A DNA stretch of 64,000 nucleotides from Apophysomyces variabilis (lineage: Eukaryota; Mucoromycota; Mucoromycetes; Mucorales; Mucoraceae), in NCBI GenBank assembly GCA_002749535.1, contig MZZL01000405.1:776515-840514 (forward strand), written 5' to 3'. Under the pieces are notes generated by a model that was given only the letters and a program-made list of their open reading frames with translations, did no database searches and was not told where the DNA came from. Shown here one piece after another: positions 46,865-59,630 of the stretch (the first letter of the stretch is position 1; each line of letters begins with the position of its first letter). Both the position numbers and the translations under genes were made by a program.

Positions 46865-49817
46865 GACTATGAATTGAATGAATGGAAGTTGTAGAGTGAT
46901 AAAGAAAAAGAGAAAAAGAGAAATAGAGAAAGAGAGACAAAAAAGAGATATGATGGGTATCACCTGTTTTAATAAGAAAAAGGAAAAACGAAAGGAAAAG
47001 AACGACTCATACAAAAAAGGTGATCCGTTCCATTAGGGCTATTATGTTATTATGTTATAATTATTCCAGGAACACGCCACAAAACAATCATGACTGAATA
47101 GAACCACAAATAAAGCGTATTTACTAGCCACAAGCGTAGGCTTTCGTATGTTATTTTAGTTTCAATATGTATTCATCTGAAGAAAAATACATGGCTTGAC
47201 AAGTAGCTTATACATATATGTAGATGCATATACCAGTTACAAATCCCAAATATACTCCCAAAAGCTCGGCAGTATCATTTTCCTCACTTGGCATCACACA
47301 TACCATCATTTTTCTGCATGTATAAATAACTATATATATATGTATATTAGTATGAGAGAATATCATTCTCCGTATTTCCATGACATTCCTGGTTAAGCTA
47401 TACAGGATACTGAAGTCTTGCTCTTCGGGAAGAAGTCCGCAGAAAAGCGGAGATAAAAAGGTTTTCAACTTTTTTTTTTCAGGAGGTGTTCCCATCCTTT
47501 AACTTTGTCTCCAAGACATTGCCGATACGCGCTGTATTGGAGAATGGTACATCAGTAACGCAAAGAATGACTTCTAAAGAAGTTGGAAATCTCCGATCCC
47601 TCAAAGAGTCTATCTCTCTATATCATAATCCTTGCTGGCGTACAACGAGGGCAAGGAAAATACATCGCATTATCCCAGTCATTCTAAATGTTGGTTGTCT
47701 TGCCAGCTTTGGCTTCTCGACACAGCGGGCTTGGCCAAAATTGCCGAATCCACACACCTCGTGATCTTTTTTTTTTTGGGCTTTACTCACCCCACACACT
47801 GTTAACTTTGATCATTGGCTTCTACGTGCGGCCCATGTGCATTTCGAAATTAAAGTTAAAACAGTAAACAAATTTCTAATCAGTCGATCAGAGATACTAG
47901 GTGATGACAAATGTCTGCGTGACAATCTTTTTTTCTTACAAAACGTGAATAATCTTTATTTCTCACACCTAAGGAATATTGCTCGATCATTTAACTTCTC
48001 CTGACTTGCCGAACGGTGGGGCTGTTCTATAATAATAGCAACCTGATATACATGTATATGCCTAGACAGATACATGTACCCTATTATTTACTTTCTAGAC
48101 AAATGAAGCAGGGCCATTTTCTGATAACAGGCGAAAGATAAACTCAGTTGCAGCTTGTTTTTCTTATTCTTTAATCGACTGACAATGTTTGGATTCTCTC
48201 AATAACAGGATCGATATATACACAAAGGCTTGGTCTCATTTTATTTAGAATCAAACGATAATGGTATCAATTTATGACATCAGCCAACTTGATCTAAAAG
48301 GCGCAACATTGGTAGCAAAAGAGACGAAAAGTACGGAAACCAGAAAGGTCCCTAATCTGCGTACATACGACAAATGGCTCATATTCTTCGCTCGAGAGAT
48401 AACCTCAATTTTCTGAGTCATTCATCGATTGAATTTTCATGCTTGTTTCAAGTGCGCCCTGCTACCTGATTGATATCAAGAGATTCTGTCTCCAGACGCT
48501 ATATATTGCTTGGCTGCTTGGCATACAGGAGCGAATTACTAAACGGAGTCTATTACTTTGCAACGTTGTATGAGAAAGATATGTTGTTGTTAGTGGCCCT
48601 GACAATAGCCAGAAGCTGTGAGGACAAAACGTAAATTGCTGTCCATGAAAGGAAGCACCAAAGTTCACCGGAGCAAAAAGTTACTAGTAGCAGACCAAGC
48701 TATTTCTGTCTCACTTTAAATATTAAATGTCTATAAGATCCAATGAAAACATCTTACTCCTGGTTAGTAAAGACTTGAAGTTGACTTTTGTTTTCTAACG
48801 TGCTACTTATCAGTGAAAATAGCGTAAAGGCAATGGAGTTGAGATTTCAACATTTGCATGGTAGTTTTCCATGGTTTGAAGCGGACAACAAGGGTAAAAT
48901 CATGCAATACTTTTGATTTCATGTAAAGGAGATTGAGTCTGTCGGGAAGCTTTTCACAGTGTAATAACGGTAACTGCCACCAGCATCACGATTTTGCTAG
49001 CATTCTGTCAGCTGTCGCATCACTTGAGGATTGCAAACACGCATAAAGCTGAATCCAGAGCAAGCGCAAGACAGTAGATTATTACACTTGAACATAGTAC
49101 AGATATGCACGGCCATCTGGGAAGAAAAATACATATTTGCAGTTTTCTTATCAATCCGGTCATAATTCCCACAAGGCCTCACAAGCAATTTCAATTCGTC
49201 TTACATCTACAGCCGACAACTGGTACTTACCATTCTAAACAAATGCAAGTCCACTCAAAGATAGAAACGGATAAACGCTTGGCTATATCATCCCAAGTGC
49301 GAATGTTTTCCTACAGAAATCAGTGCGATAAACTTGCAGTAGGGACCGTACACGATGCAAATCTTATTACTTAGTCTCGCAACTGCACTATGCATGCGTT
49401 GTATATGCATTTTGTCTGATTGACGGGTATCAATCTGTCTAGAGATGGTTAAGAAGGTGCTAAATAATCTTGTGATCTCTACAAGTTGTAATACCCAGCA
49501 TACAAAGGTAAATAACAAGATCGAGACTTTTACGCGGTCTTCTTTGGAATAGACGCCGGTCAAACAAGGAACTGTCATTCAGACACCCAAGGTTCTCAAT
49601 CTTCGGTTCATTCTCACCATTCAGTTACCACATTAGCATGCAGTGCAGATAATGTCATGTTTAAAGCTTTTATATTTTTTTCCTTTTTTACGGTTCCTTT
49701 CTGTTCTGATATTTTGTGTACAGCACGTCGCTCTCATCTAGCTGTGCCTCTAAATGCTACTCCAAAGAATCAACAAAACCAAATGCGATACAATCAAAAG
49801 CAAAACACTCAAAATGT
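46865..49817. other. Long intergenic region, 3.0 kb
   Basis: Upstream of the BTB/CAP-Gly gene the leader is rich in A/G on the plus strand (46870-47010). An AT-dinucleotide patch lies at 47325-47350. Open frames, including 47486-47764 and 49288-49578, show no family features. Some of 49500-49817 is likely the TOP1 3' untranslated region. Confidence 0.45.
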
Positions 49818-52800
49818 CTATTGTATTCGAGTTAAAATTCCTGCTGTACAAACCATGCTGCGTCTTACCCAGTTATCCTCGATTTGTAGGGCCCATCTAA
49901 ATTTCTCGATTAAAGTCTTGCTAAATACCTTTTCTAGTGGGACATTATGTTTAGCACACCATGCCACACTGATCCTGGGATCAATGTAGTTCATCTTTGA
50001 TGTGCCTAACGCAATCTCCTTGTTTTCTTCCTATATGCACGATAAGAACAAAGTATAATTAACACATTAACCTATCAAACCTTATCAGTTGCTTGGATTT
50101 TTGTTGCATTGATTCGCTGATCCACTTTCTCAACGTTTGCCAGTAGTTTCTCCACTGTCATGCTTGCTTTTGGAATAACATGACCAGTTTTTCGCTCCGT
50201 TTTCAGCCTTGACTCCATTTCATCCACTGCTTTTAATTTTTCTTCCAGCTCTGATTCTGGTCTAATTGGCTCTCCTTCCGCTTTAAGCTTTTCATTTTGT
50301 TTTTCGAACTTCGTCTTAACTCGTTCACGTTCCTTGACAATCAGGTCCGCTTCATACTGGATAATCCAGTCCTCATCTATATCAGATTCGTCTACAGCAA
50401 GCTCTGGTCTCTTCTTTTTCATGGATGGGTCAAGCTCAAAGATTTGTTTTCGGAACTTCATCCTTTGATATTTCAAAGCACGAATCTAGAAATAACAAGT
50501 TAATCGGCTGAAACAACCTGATTCGTAATGGTTGTTACCTTGTCCTGAATCTTTAGCATTTGTTGGGCATGAGTCTTTGGTGCAGCACGTTGATGGTTAC
50601 ATAAAACGGCCACTTCTCTGTTAGCACGATTGAAAGCCAGCATTTTGTCGACCAGCTGATCATCAGGGACAGTTAGTTTATCAAGTTGTTGTTGGAAGGT
50701 GTGGGACGCATTGTATGTACGGAACACTTTTGCTGACAATCCTTTCATACAGCTGTTAAGATGTTTGTTCAATCCGACGGTCTATAAGTAAAGGTTGATA
50801 AGAGCCTCATTAGTAAGGAGCAATGACTTACTGTTAATCGATCAAAAATCGGATAGCCGGGTCCCACTTGTTTCTTGAAGAGCTTGATGTTCTTGAAGAC
50901 TTGCTCATCCACTTGGACCGAGTTTTGATAGCGAATGGAGTCCTTACCCAAGAAGTCGAAATGTAAGGTATTTGGAGGTTCAAGTTCCACATGTTCATAG
51001 CGAAGTGAGCAGCAGCCGACAGTATCCGCCTCTTCGTCTCCTTTCTCGTTACCGGCTCGAAGAGCCAACCGATCAATGAGATACATGGCTGTGGCGCGTT
51101 GACGGACTTCACATTCTTTATCTTTCAATTCGATGGTGTATCTTGCCCGAATTTTATCAACATATTTCTAGGTTGCGTTTGAATATTGCTATTAACGTAA
51201 CGCTTAATACAGTAAACTAAGCACTTACCTTCAGTTCTCTTGCTTTTTCAAACTTTTGCAGGTCACTCTGTCCTTTCCAAGCCGAGGACGCGGACAGAAA
51301 CACGTATTTAAAAGAATTATTCACGTTTTCTTTCCAAGTAGCAAGCCATGTTGCTGTTCGGTCATGAACCACAGCAGCCCATTTATGACCAGGGGGAGGA
51401 CTAGGTACCTTGGCGTCATGGCCCAGATTGATAGTTACTTGTTCAGGTTGCACACGTTGCTACGTACCGAAATTAGAACTATTGGCGGACTTCATAATCT
51501 GGCGGTTATGTTTACCTTCAAAGTTCCAGTCTTCGGATGATCACCACGGCCACGGAATAAGCCTGGCGGTTCAATTCGGAAGTTGCCGACCTTTTCTTTT
51601 CTTCCGTCCACATAAGCATAAAGGAATGGTTCCTCAATTTTGGCTCTTTCTTGTTTAATCCTCTATTAAGTGGGAAAAATGCAAGGTATTAATTCATGCA
51701 ACATTATGCTTTGCGCACGTGTGCCGAACCCTACCGCTTTTTCTTCCTTTGTCATCTGCTTTTTCCGCTCCTTATCAGCTTCAAACTTCTCCCAGATCGG
51801 ACGGAAATCACACTTCTTAAAATCTGTGATTTTAGGATTCTGTAGCAAAATGTAAGTCAAACTGAAAGTGATACATGCAATAACATGAATTACCTTGGGG
51901 TCTTTCTTTAATATTTCTTGCCAATCGCGGAAGAAATTCTTTTGGAAAGTAGGATTTTTTGCGTGGTCCGTTTCTAGCAGAGCGGCAAAAAAGCTAGCCA
52001 CTTCCTCAGCTTCAGGTGAAAGTGTGATGAATTTTCCGTCATATTTCATCTTCACTCCATGAGGAACATAGTCCGGAGGGAAAAGAACACCATTGTGTTC
52101 CAATGTAGTCCATCTGGCAACAGCTTCTCCGCCCTCTTCATCTTTGATCATCGTTTCCTGCTCCCACCATTTATAGATTTCTTCTTCTTCAACTTCCTTT
52201 TTGGCCTTTTTCTTGTCTTTTGTCTCTTTACCGTTGGGTTGGTCGCCAGTCTTACCACGTTTCGTCTGAGGTTTACTGACTTGATCATCTAACGGAGACG
52301 GACGCTTCGCTTTTCCGCTCAAATCAGCAATATCAACTTCCATTGGCTCCGTCTTTACTTTCTTTTTCGTCTTCGGCGCCTAATTTTTTTGTATCGTTTA
52401 ACACAGAGCGTAGCAAAGCCCTTTCAACCTACTTCTTTTTTGGTTTTTGCATCCGATTTCCGTGCCTGCTTACGCTTTTTCGACTAAACGGCAGTGAGTA
52501 TAAATGAGATTCTATCGCGAGGTAATCGTTTGGACTTACGAGAGGCACGTCATCGTCGTCATCGCTTTCCTCCTTAACGGTACGCTTGGAAGACCGACCA
52601 TTCTGACGCTGAGACAAGGGCATCTCATCGTCACTGTCCTCGTCTTCAATTATAGCATTTGTGCGTGCATATGCAGGATCTGGAGTTTCCTCCTTTATTG
52701 GTGCCGGCTTCTTAGTAGTGGCTGTGCCATCAAGGAAAGCATGGTCAGGTTTGTCACAGAGGATCTGTTGCTTTACTCACAAGTGATCTTTGCCTGTACC

Positions 52801-52841
52801 ACCCTCTGTGAGAGTGGCATTTCATCCTCTGAGTCTGACAT
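49818..52841 (-). CDS. TOP1: DNA topoisomerase I (type IB)
   Basis: This enzyme relaxes supercoils by transient single-strand cleavage through a 3'-phosphotyrosine link. The start at 52841 ([13 protein letters not shown]) opens a charged, Lys/Glu-rich N-terminal region in which DEMPLSQR recurs in the next exon. The core has [18 protein letters not shown] sequence, [36 protein letters not shown] with the catalytic Arg, [11 protein letters not shown] with the catalytic Lys, and CNHQRA with the catalytic His. A coiled linker follows, then [14 protein letters not shown] with the nucleophilic Tyr. All catalytic residues are present. The last exon ends at a TAG at 49818 with about 14 residues beyond the usual terminus; an unseen intron after EDNW could shorten it. 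About nine introns are present. Confidence 0.94.
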
Positions 52842-54229
52842 GAGTTCCTCTTAATCGCGTAATGTCTGCGCGTCTTAAAGACAAAAGGGAAAGTTGGTCG
52901 AAAGTAAAAAGAAGCTGAAAAAGAAAAGAATAGGCAACGTTCGAGAAATAATCCGCAAAGTCCTTTTTTTCCCTCCACCCACACATGACAACGAAGCTGG
53001 GCCTTAAAAAAGCCAGATTGCGGCGTTACAATTACAACCAATCACGATTGTATAAGAAACCCCTGCCAGCTTTGCCCTTTCCAACAATCCAAATCCCTAC
53101 CAACCTCACGACTTGATCACACCACGACGAAAAGTAGGTGCTATTCAGCAGAAATGAAATTTGAATCTATTATGTCAAGATGTGGGTAACTTCGATTATG
53201 AACATGCGTCAAGAATTCAAGACTTTTCTTTGCCGGTCTAGTACAGTTCACTTCAGAATATATTCTTCTTTTCGTGGATCGGACTGTAACAACCGATTCT
53301 AGGATGCTAAGATTACCTACACTAGTTAAATACCCGTTCATGCTATCCTGCTCATTATAGTCCATTTTGTTCGTTTATAATAATCGCCTTGGCTCGATAA
53401 CATCACACAAACGTTATATTGCATATGCGAGAGATGACCTGTCTAATTACAATACATTGACAAGTGAGATGAAAAACTATTTCATTGGTAAGTCTAAAGC
53501 ATATGTCTTGGTTCGTTTTTAATCGTTAGATCAAGACAGATCAACAAATTTAGAAATATATGGCCTCATCATTAATGGAAAACCTAATGGCTGTCTTGCA
53601 TGCATATCATAGCATTGGTGATCTAAAGTTATAATATGAATCCAAATGTGTTACGCTTTTAGTATGGTTACACTGAACTGCCAACGGTGAATTTTCTTCT
53701 TACTCAACGTGGTTGGCTATATGTAATGTCAAACGCTACACCTTTTCTCACATTCATTATCAAACTGTAATGTGCAATGCGGTCCGGCCTGAACGAGCTA
53801 TAGTCGAAAAAATGATGCATTCAAATCCCGTCCCCTACAGAACTTTTACCATGTTTAGGCGAGCTTGTGCATCATTACTGGTTTGTGTGGAAGCCAGTCA
53901 GAAGTCAAATTTTACTATCTCCATATTCAACCATATCCTCGTCATAACATCCTCACCGTATAAGAAGTATGACACTTCGCTGCGTTATGTAAAATTCAGG
54001 ACATTATGGTAATGTTGTTCGTTTTTTGATGGGTAACATGAGATTCGTACGGTAAAACTTTCTACATCATCTAAGAAAACCCTTTAATCCGGGAGACGGA
54101 AGCATCCTGCTCAAGTAGCATGATGTCGTTGTGTATGCTATGTACATTTTACATGAGTGGATCCGCTAAGCAAGTCATTGAAAACGATTGTTTCACCAGT
54201 CAGCACAACAAAAAATGAACATCTCCATT
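52842..54229. other. Intergenic region between TOP1 and the Siw14-like gene
   Basis: About 1.4 kb. Frames at 52754-53041, 53141-53365 and 53713-54012 lack recognisable features. An A/G-rich patch at 52880-52960 fits a TOP1 leader on the minus strand. Nothing else is apparent. Confidence 0.45.
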
Positions 54230-55191
<962 letters not shown>

Positions 55192-56163
55192 ATCAACTAC
55201 GCTTAAGAAGGATTTGTCAAATGTTGCTTATCTGAGAGTTAGGCTGGAATCCGCTATTGCTTTCTGAGTCCTAAGTCACGTAACCGGAACAATCGATTGG
55301 ATACTGTGCCCAATCTCCTCTTTACCACTGCCGCCAAACGATTAGAGCGCGAACAAAGCAACCTTGACTGCAAGGTCTTCTTTTAGGCTAAATAACAATT
55401 TCGGAGAAACTATCTTAGGAGGACTGACCAATCATGATAAACTCCAAGGAGTCCCTACAGTTGAGCTATTATAAGCCATAATGCAGGAATTATCTATCTG
55501 ACGCAGTCAGTACCACCTATAGTAGATTGTTTCCTCACGCATATTCTTTGAAATTAGCCTGTCAGGAACTTAGGGTAACATAGAGACAACCATATGCTCG
55601 TTGCCCATACCTACCATGAATAGTGCGAGCAAAAGAAAAGCACTTGGAAAAGCGAGTATATTGCACAACACTTGTTTTCACTTTACAGATGCTCTCGTTT
55701 ATTGTCCCAACCAGTTGCAGTTGGTATTACACTGTAATTATTAGACAGCAGAAGTAAACAGCGTCGAAAAAATATCCAGATACACAGCGTTTTCTAAAAA
55801 TAATCTCGCAACTTAGGAAGATCCAAACTCTTATAACACGACAATTAATATGATTTGTTAGCGTCAAGGCCAGTTTTTAAATTACGACAAGTGAAATTGC
55901 TAGATGCGACTTTAATTTTTGGAAATAAAGTACACAGTACTTATGCTTCTAACATATCCTATGCCATAACACTTCATACTAGTTCTGACACGTGCTCAAT
56001 TTTGGCAAATGTTTGTTATAGCCATGTAAAATGCTCTGTGCTCTTAGAACAGCTAGATAATAAGGCATTCCTTAACGGTGCAGCTCACGGTGCAATTGTA
56101 CTACGCGGTTTTATGATATTATACCTCGTTTCATTTATTCGTCGAAAAGGTGCTATTATTGTA
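55192..56163. other. Intergenic region between two minus-strand genes
   Basis: About 1 kb separates the phosphatase start from the chitin deacetylase stop. It holds one copy of a dispersed repeat (55823-55901). An open frame at 55855-56217 runs antisense into the deacetylase end and is not convincing. Confidence 0.45.
55823..55901 (+). repeat. Dispersed repeat, copy 1
   Basis: The 79-base segment contains CTCTTATAACACGACAATT, GATTTGTTAGCGTCAAG and AAGTGAA.TTGCTA. It is about 85% identical by eye to 63086-63164 in the same orientation. Similarity starts abruptly at CCAA on both copies, as at a transposon end. Confidence 0.7.
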
Positions 56164-57315
56164 TTAAGCTACAAAGCCCAATATCAAAGCCAGAGAAATA
56201 GCAATACTTTGATATAGTCGATACGTAGAGAAACCTGTAGAGGAAGACACTGAAACTTCTGATTCAATAGAGGCTGCTTGAAGAATAGGGACATAAACAG
56301 TGGCTAATGGCTCTTTTGAGTCTTTTGTGGCAGTTTCGGGTAGGTATTCCATAGGCTCGTCATTATGACAACCTGCAACGGTACTGAAGTGGAAGCCTTT
56401 CTCTTTAAGCAACCTAATGATATGCGGTACTTGTGCAATTGACGGGCTGTAGAGATCTGTATATGCACAACGTGTATGCGGTTAGACGGAGATGCAAAAC
56501 AGAAGTAAATCACCCACCATGCTGTAAGCTTATAAATCCTCGGTCATTGTGAAGATTCAAGTCGGTGTCAATACCACGAGACGCATTTATAAACGAGGCC
56601 AGAATCTTCTTCCCAGCATCCGGCTCTTCAAATACTTTATAGTCCACTGGATCAACATTCCACATCAGGATTTTGTATCCCAACATCTCTAATATGGTTC
56701 GAACGCGCTCATCTGCCTCGCCAAAGGGCGGTCGCACATAGATTGGCCTGACACCAGCTGCTTCCCAAATGGCTTCTTCCGTTGCTTTGATCTCAAAGAG
56801 GATGTTTTCGTTTGATAGGCTCATCAAATGAGGATGGGAATAGGTATGGGACACTATCTGATGACCCTCCCGCACGATACGTTTTACAATGTCTGGGTAC
56901 TTCTTGACGTGCGATCCTTGAAGGCAAAACGTCGCCTTTACGTCGTATTCGGACAACATATTTAGCAGCCAACTAGTAAGGTTACTTGGCCCGTCGTCAA
57001 ATGTAAGAGCCCATTGACTCTCCATAGGACAGCCGTAAATGTAACTTGGATGCGGCCGACTAGCACACGTCTCAAAACACTTGTCTTCCTTGTCCTCGAG
57101 GTAATCTTCGCAACTGGCCTCTGGGCATATACCTGACCCTACGGGACGAATAGGAAGATTCGGTATGCCAGAGAAATCGATCTCCTGAAGCCATTCAGTG
57201 TCGTAAGGGACATGGATAATCTCTACCGGTTCATGCTCGGTAGCAAGTGAACCAATCAATGTTGTAAAGCCAATGACAGAATAAAGCAACCCTAGGTGAT
57301 GAATCGGAAGTTTCA
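56164..57315 (-). CDS. Chitin deacetylase (CE4), secreted and probably GPI-anchored
   Basis: This enzyme converts chitin to chitosan in the fungal wall, an abundant polymer in Mucorales. The start at 57315 (MKLPIHHLGLLYSVIGF) gives a signal peptide; an in-frame ATG at 57445 would place the hydrophobic core too far in. The NodB domain shows QWALTFDDGPSNLT (metal- and base-type Asp pair), SHTYSHPHLMSLS (metal-binding HxxxH), RPPFGEADERV, and FISLQHD-like sequence spanning one intron (56461-56520). The C-terminus is Ser/Thr-rich and ends in a hydrophobic tail (LYQSIAISLALILGFVA), typical of GPI attachment. All five CE4 motifs are recognisable. Length is about 365 residues, normal for the family. 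Confidence 0.92.
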
Positions 57316-58091
57316 TGTAAAAAAGAGAATGTCTCCGTTTATTATTCGCCCACATCTGAATTCTTAGGCTTAATAACCGATACCATTTAAAGCATATAAC
57401 AACCTGAACCTTTAGTCTGCTCTCACACAGATAACCTGTAATCATTACTTAGTGACTAAACGTCACTAATTCAACGCGATAGACTTCCATATCGCAGTGC
57501 TAGATTACATAGCGTCATTTCTTCCCTAGCGTCTTCTCTGTGCTTGTTTATATACAGGGTCATTTCCCTAGGTTTTGTATTGCGCTCTATTACGTTTCAG
57601 CATAAAAGAAATGGAGAGTGCTGTGTCATTATTATATTCTGAATAGCTTCCCGACGTGATAAACGGTCTTCTAACGGCCTTCTGTGAGAAGATTCATTTC
57701 ATATATCAAACCAAGAGGTTGACCATACCCAGAAGTTTACTTCCATCGCAGGCAACCATACAAATACCATATTGAAACTGCTGGTCTTACATAGTTTTCT
57801 CTCTACCATATCCTAGGCCAGCCTCTGTCAATGCCGCGTATAATTGAGACATCATCCAATTGCAAATGCTATACATTTGCACAGAAGTATACTATCGATT
57901 AATAGTAGGAATAACAAGTAATAGTAGTATTAGACTGAACGAAAACAACAAGGGTAATTACATTATTTCTAAAGCAAACAAGATACTATGGCGATCATTA
58001 AATAACTCTTCGACTCGTCTACTGGATCGTTCCATTCTTCTTTCCCGACCTACGGAAGGATTTGGCCGTCGGTTTTGTCGCGGTACCATGG
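57316..58091. other. Intergenic region between ceramide synthase and chitin deacetylase
   Basis: About 0.8 kb, AT-rich, containing the deacetylase promoter side and the ceramide synthase 3' end. No gene or repeat was recognised. Confidence 0.45.
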
Positions 58092-59457
58092 CTACAAAAG
58101 GTGTATGACCTCATCAGAACCTAAATTTCCCATTTCATTCAAGATACTCACCCTTCACTTGGAACGTCGACTATATCATCTTCGTCTTCGTCATCAGAAC
58201 GGACATCCTTTGCTTCAGCCCGGAAAGCCATTTTGTAGAACACTTTGAAGATCATCACGGTCCAGAAAAGGACTAGCAGGTATAAACCGATCATCAAGCC
58301 CAAAATAATGTACTTCACAAAGTAAGGGAACCAGTGGCCTTCCAATGGAGCAAGTTTAAAGACAGAAACGTAAAGGTCAGGTTCGGTATAGGTTGACCAG
58401 ATAATGCATCCATAGAGATATACACGTGTATACAACCATGTAACGGCCATAACAACGAACGTAACATTACAAACTGGTCCTGGGAAGCTGTAATTCAGAG
58501 CTTTTGCGAGCTATATACGAGTTGCCTTGATTAGCGCGACAAATCACTCGTACAAATCGTTCCCAGATATAATACTCACAGCGATCAAAGCATCCGGGAG
58601 GTCCATACAGACAAACACAGCGTTACCGACGCGAGTAAAGTTACAAACGTAGCTTAGGGAGATCAGAAGTAAGGTATTGATGTGGTGAGCAACTAGTTCG
58701 CGATAGTCTTTACGGGGAGCTTCTACTTGCAGTACAAAGATTTGTTGAAGCCAATAAGCAAACTGCAATAGGTAGTAGTATTTGAAAGCCTTGGTATAGT
58801 CTGTCACTGGGTAATCCCGCCAGAAATAAGTGCTGTCAAACCACCAGGGAGAGTTGTACATAACGTACTATCATGCAAACATTACTGTCAGTGGGAAAAT
58901 CATGCATGGATCCTACTCACGATGCCGTAGCTGCAGCTGATGCTGTAATATAGAAAAGCGTAGGACTGTTCAGCAAAGCGCATATGTTTTTTGGTAGGGA
59001 CGTTAGCGTATTGAGCCAATGGAATAAGAACGTAGTTCATTGTGATAGCCCGTAAGGCGGTGAAACAGCAAATATAAAAGCAAAGGAAAGTGATATCCCA
59101 GAAACTTTTGCTGTAGAGGCCGTTGTCATGTTGATTCGAGATGAACATGAACTTGTCGAAAACAGGAAGCTGCACAGAATAGCCGACAAGCACTGCTAAA
59201 ATGAAGCGAAGAGGAAGTTCTTTTTTTTTTTTTTTTTTTTGCATACGAGTTAGATATATGGAGCATAAGATAACTAGGGGGGAAGTGTAGTAAAATGCTA
59301 TAGGCAGGTTACCTATTTGGTTTTGAGCAATATAAGCTGTAATTTCTTTGGCAGAAGGAAAGCGTCTACGGACTAAGGGTGACTTGGAACCCTTCAACGC
59401 AACTCTCTGTTTCATCTTCCATTCAGTCGAGACCTGATGCAATTGTCGCTGCTTCAT
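58092..59457 (-). CDS. LAG1: Ceramide synthase (Lag1/Lac1, TLC domain)
   Basis: This endoplasmic reticulum membrane enzyme joins acyl-CoA to sphingoid bases. The start at 59457 (MKQRQLHQVSTEWKMKQR) precedes a basic segment, the first membrane helix (ELPLRFILAVLVGYSV) and several more. The Lag1 motif is complete: RKDYRELVAHHINTLLL with the catalytic His pair, then SYVCNFTRVGNAVF and DLPDALIA. The end is an acidic tail (RSDDEDEDDIVDVP) and, after a final intron, SDEVIHLL with the stop at 58092. An acidic C-terminus is common in fungal Lag1 and carries CK2-type sites. One intron (about 59220-59310) ends in a 20-A run directly before the acceptor G, and the frame stays open through it. About five introns in all. 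Confidence 0.92.
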
Positions 59458-59630
59458 AATGTCAAGGAGCAGAAGAAAAAAGTTCAAAAAGAGCCACAGA
59501 AAAAAAAAGAGCGAAAAAAAAAAGATTCGAGGTTGCTCCAATAAGGGAGCACGAACAACATGTTCAAACTCAGACACGCCAGAAACAAGAAACAAAATAG
59601 GGATCCTTTTTCTTTCTAGTTCGTAGTCAA

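Noticed and set aside
46865..47014. Upstream ATG for the BTB/CAP-Gly gene giving a Phe/Leu-rich leader
   Set aside because: The sequence is a low-complexity A/G-rich leader on the plus strand, and the encoded hydrophobic run does not fit a cytosolic BTB protein.
47325..47350. TATATATATGTATAT patch as a microsatellite or origin
   Set aside because: Too short and common in AT-rich DNA to support a call.
57316..57445. Upstream in-frame ATG for chitin deacetylase
   Set aside because: It would bury the signal peptide about 43 residues in; the start at 57315 gives a standard secretory leader.
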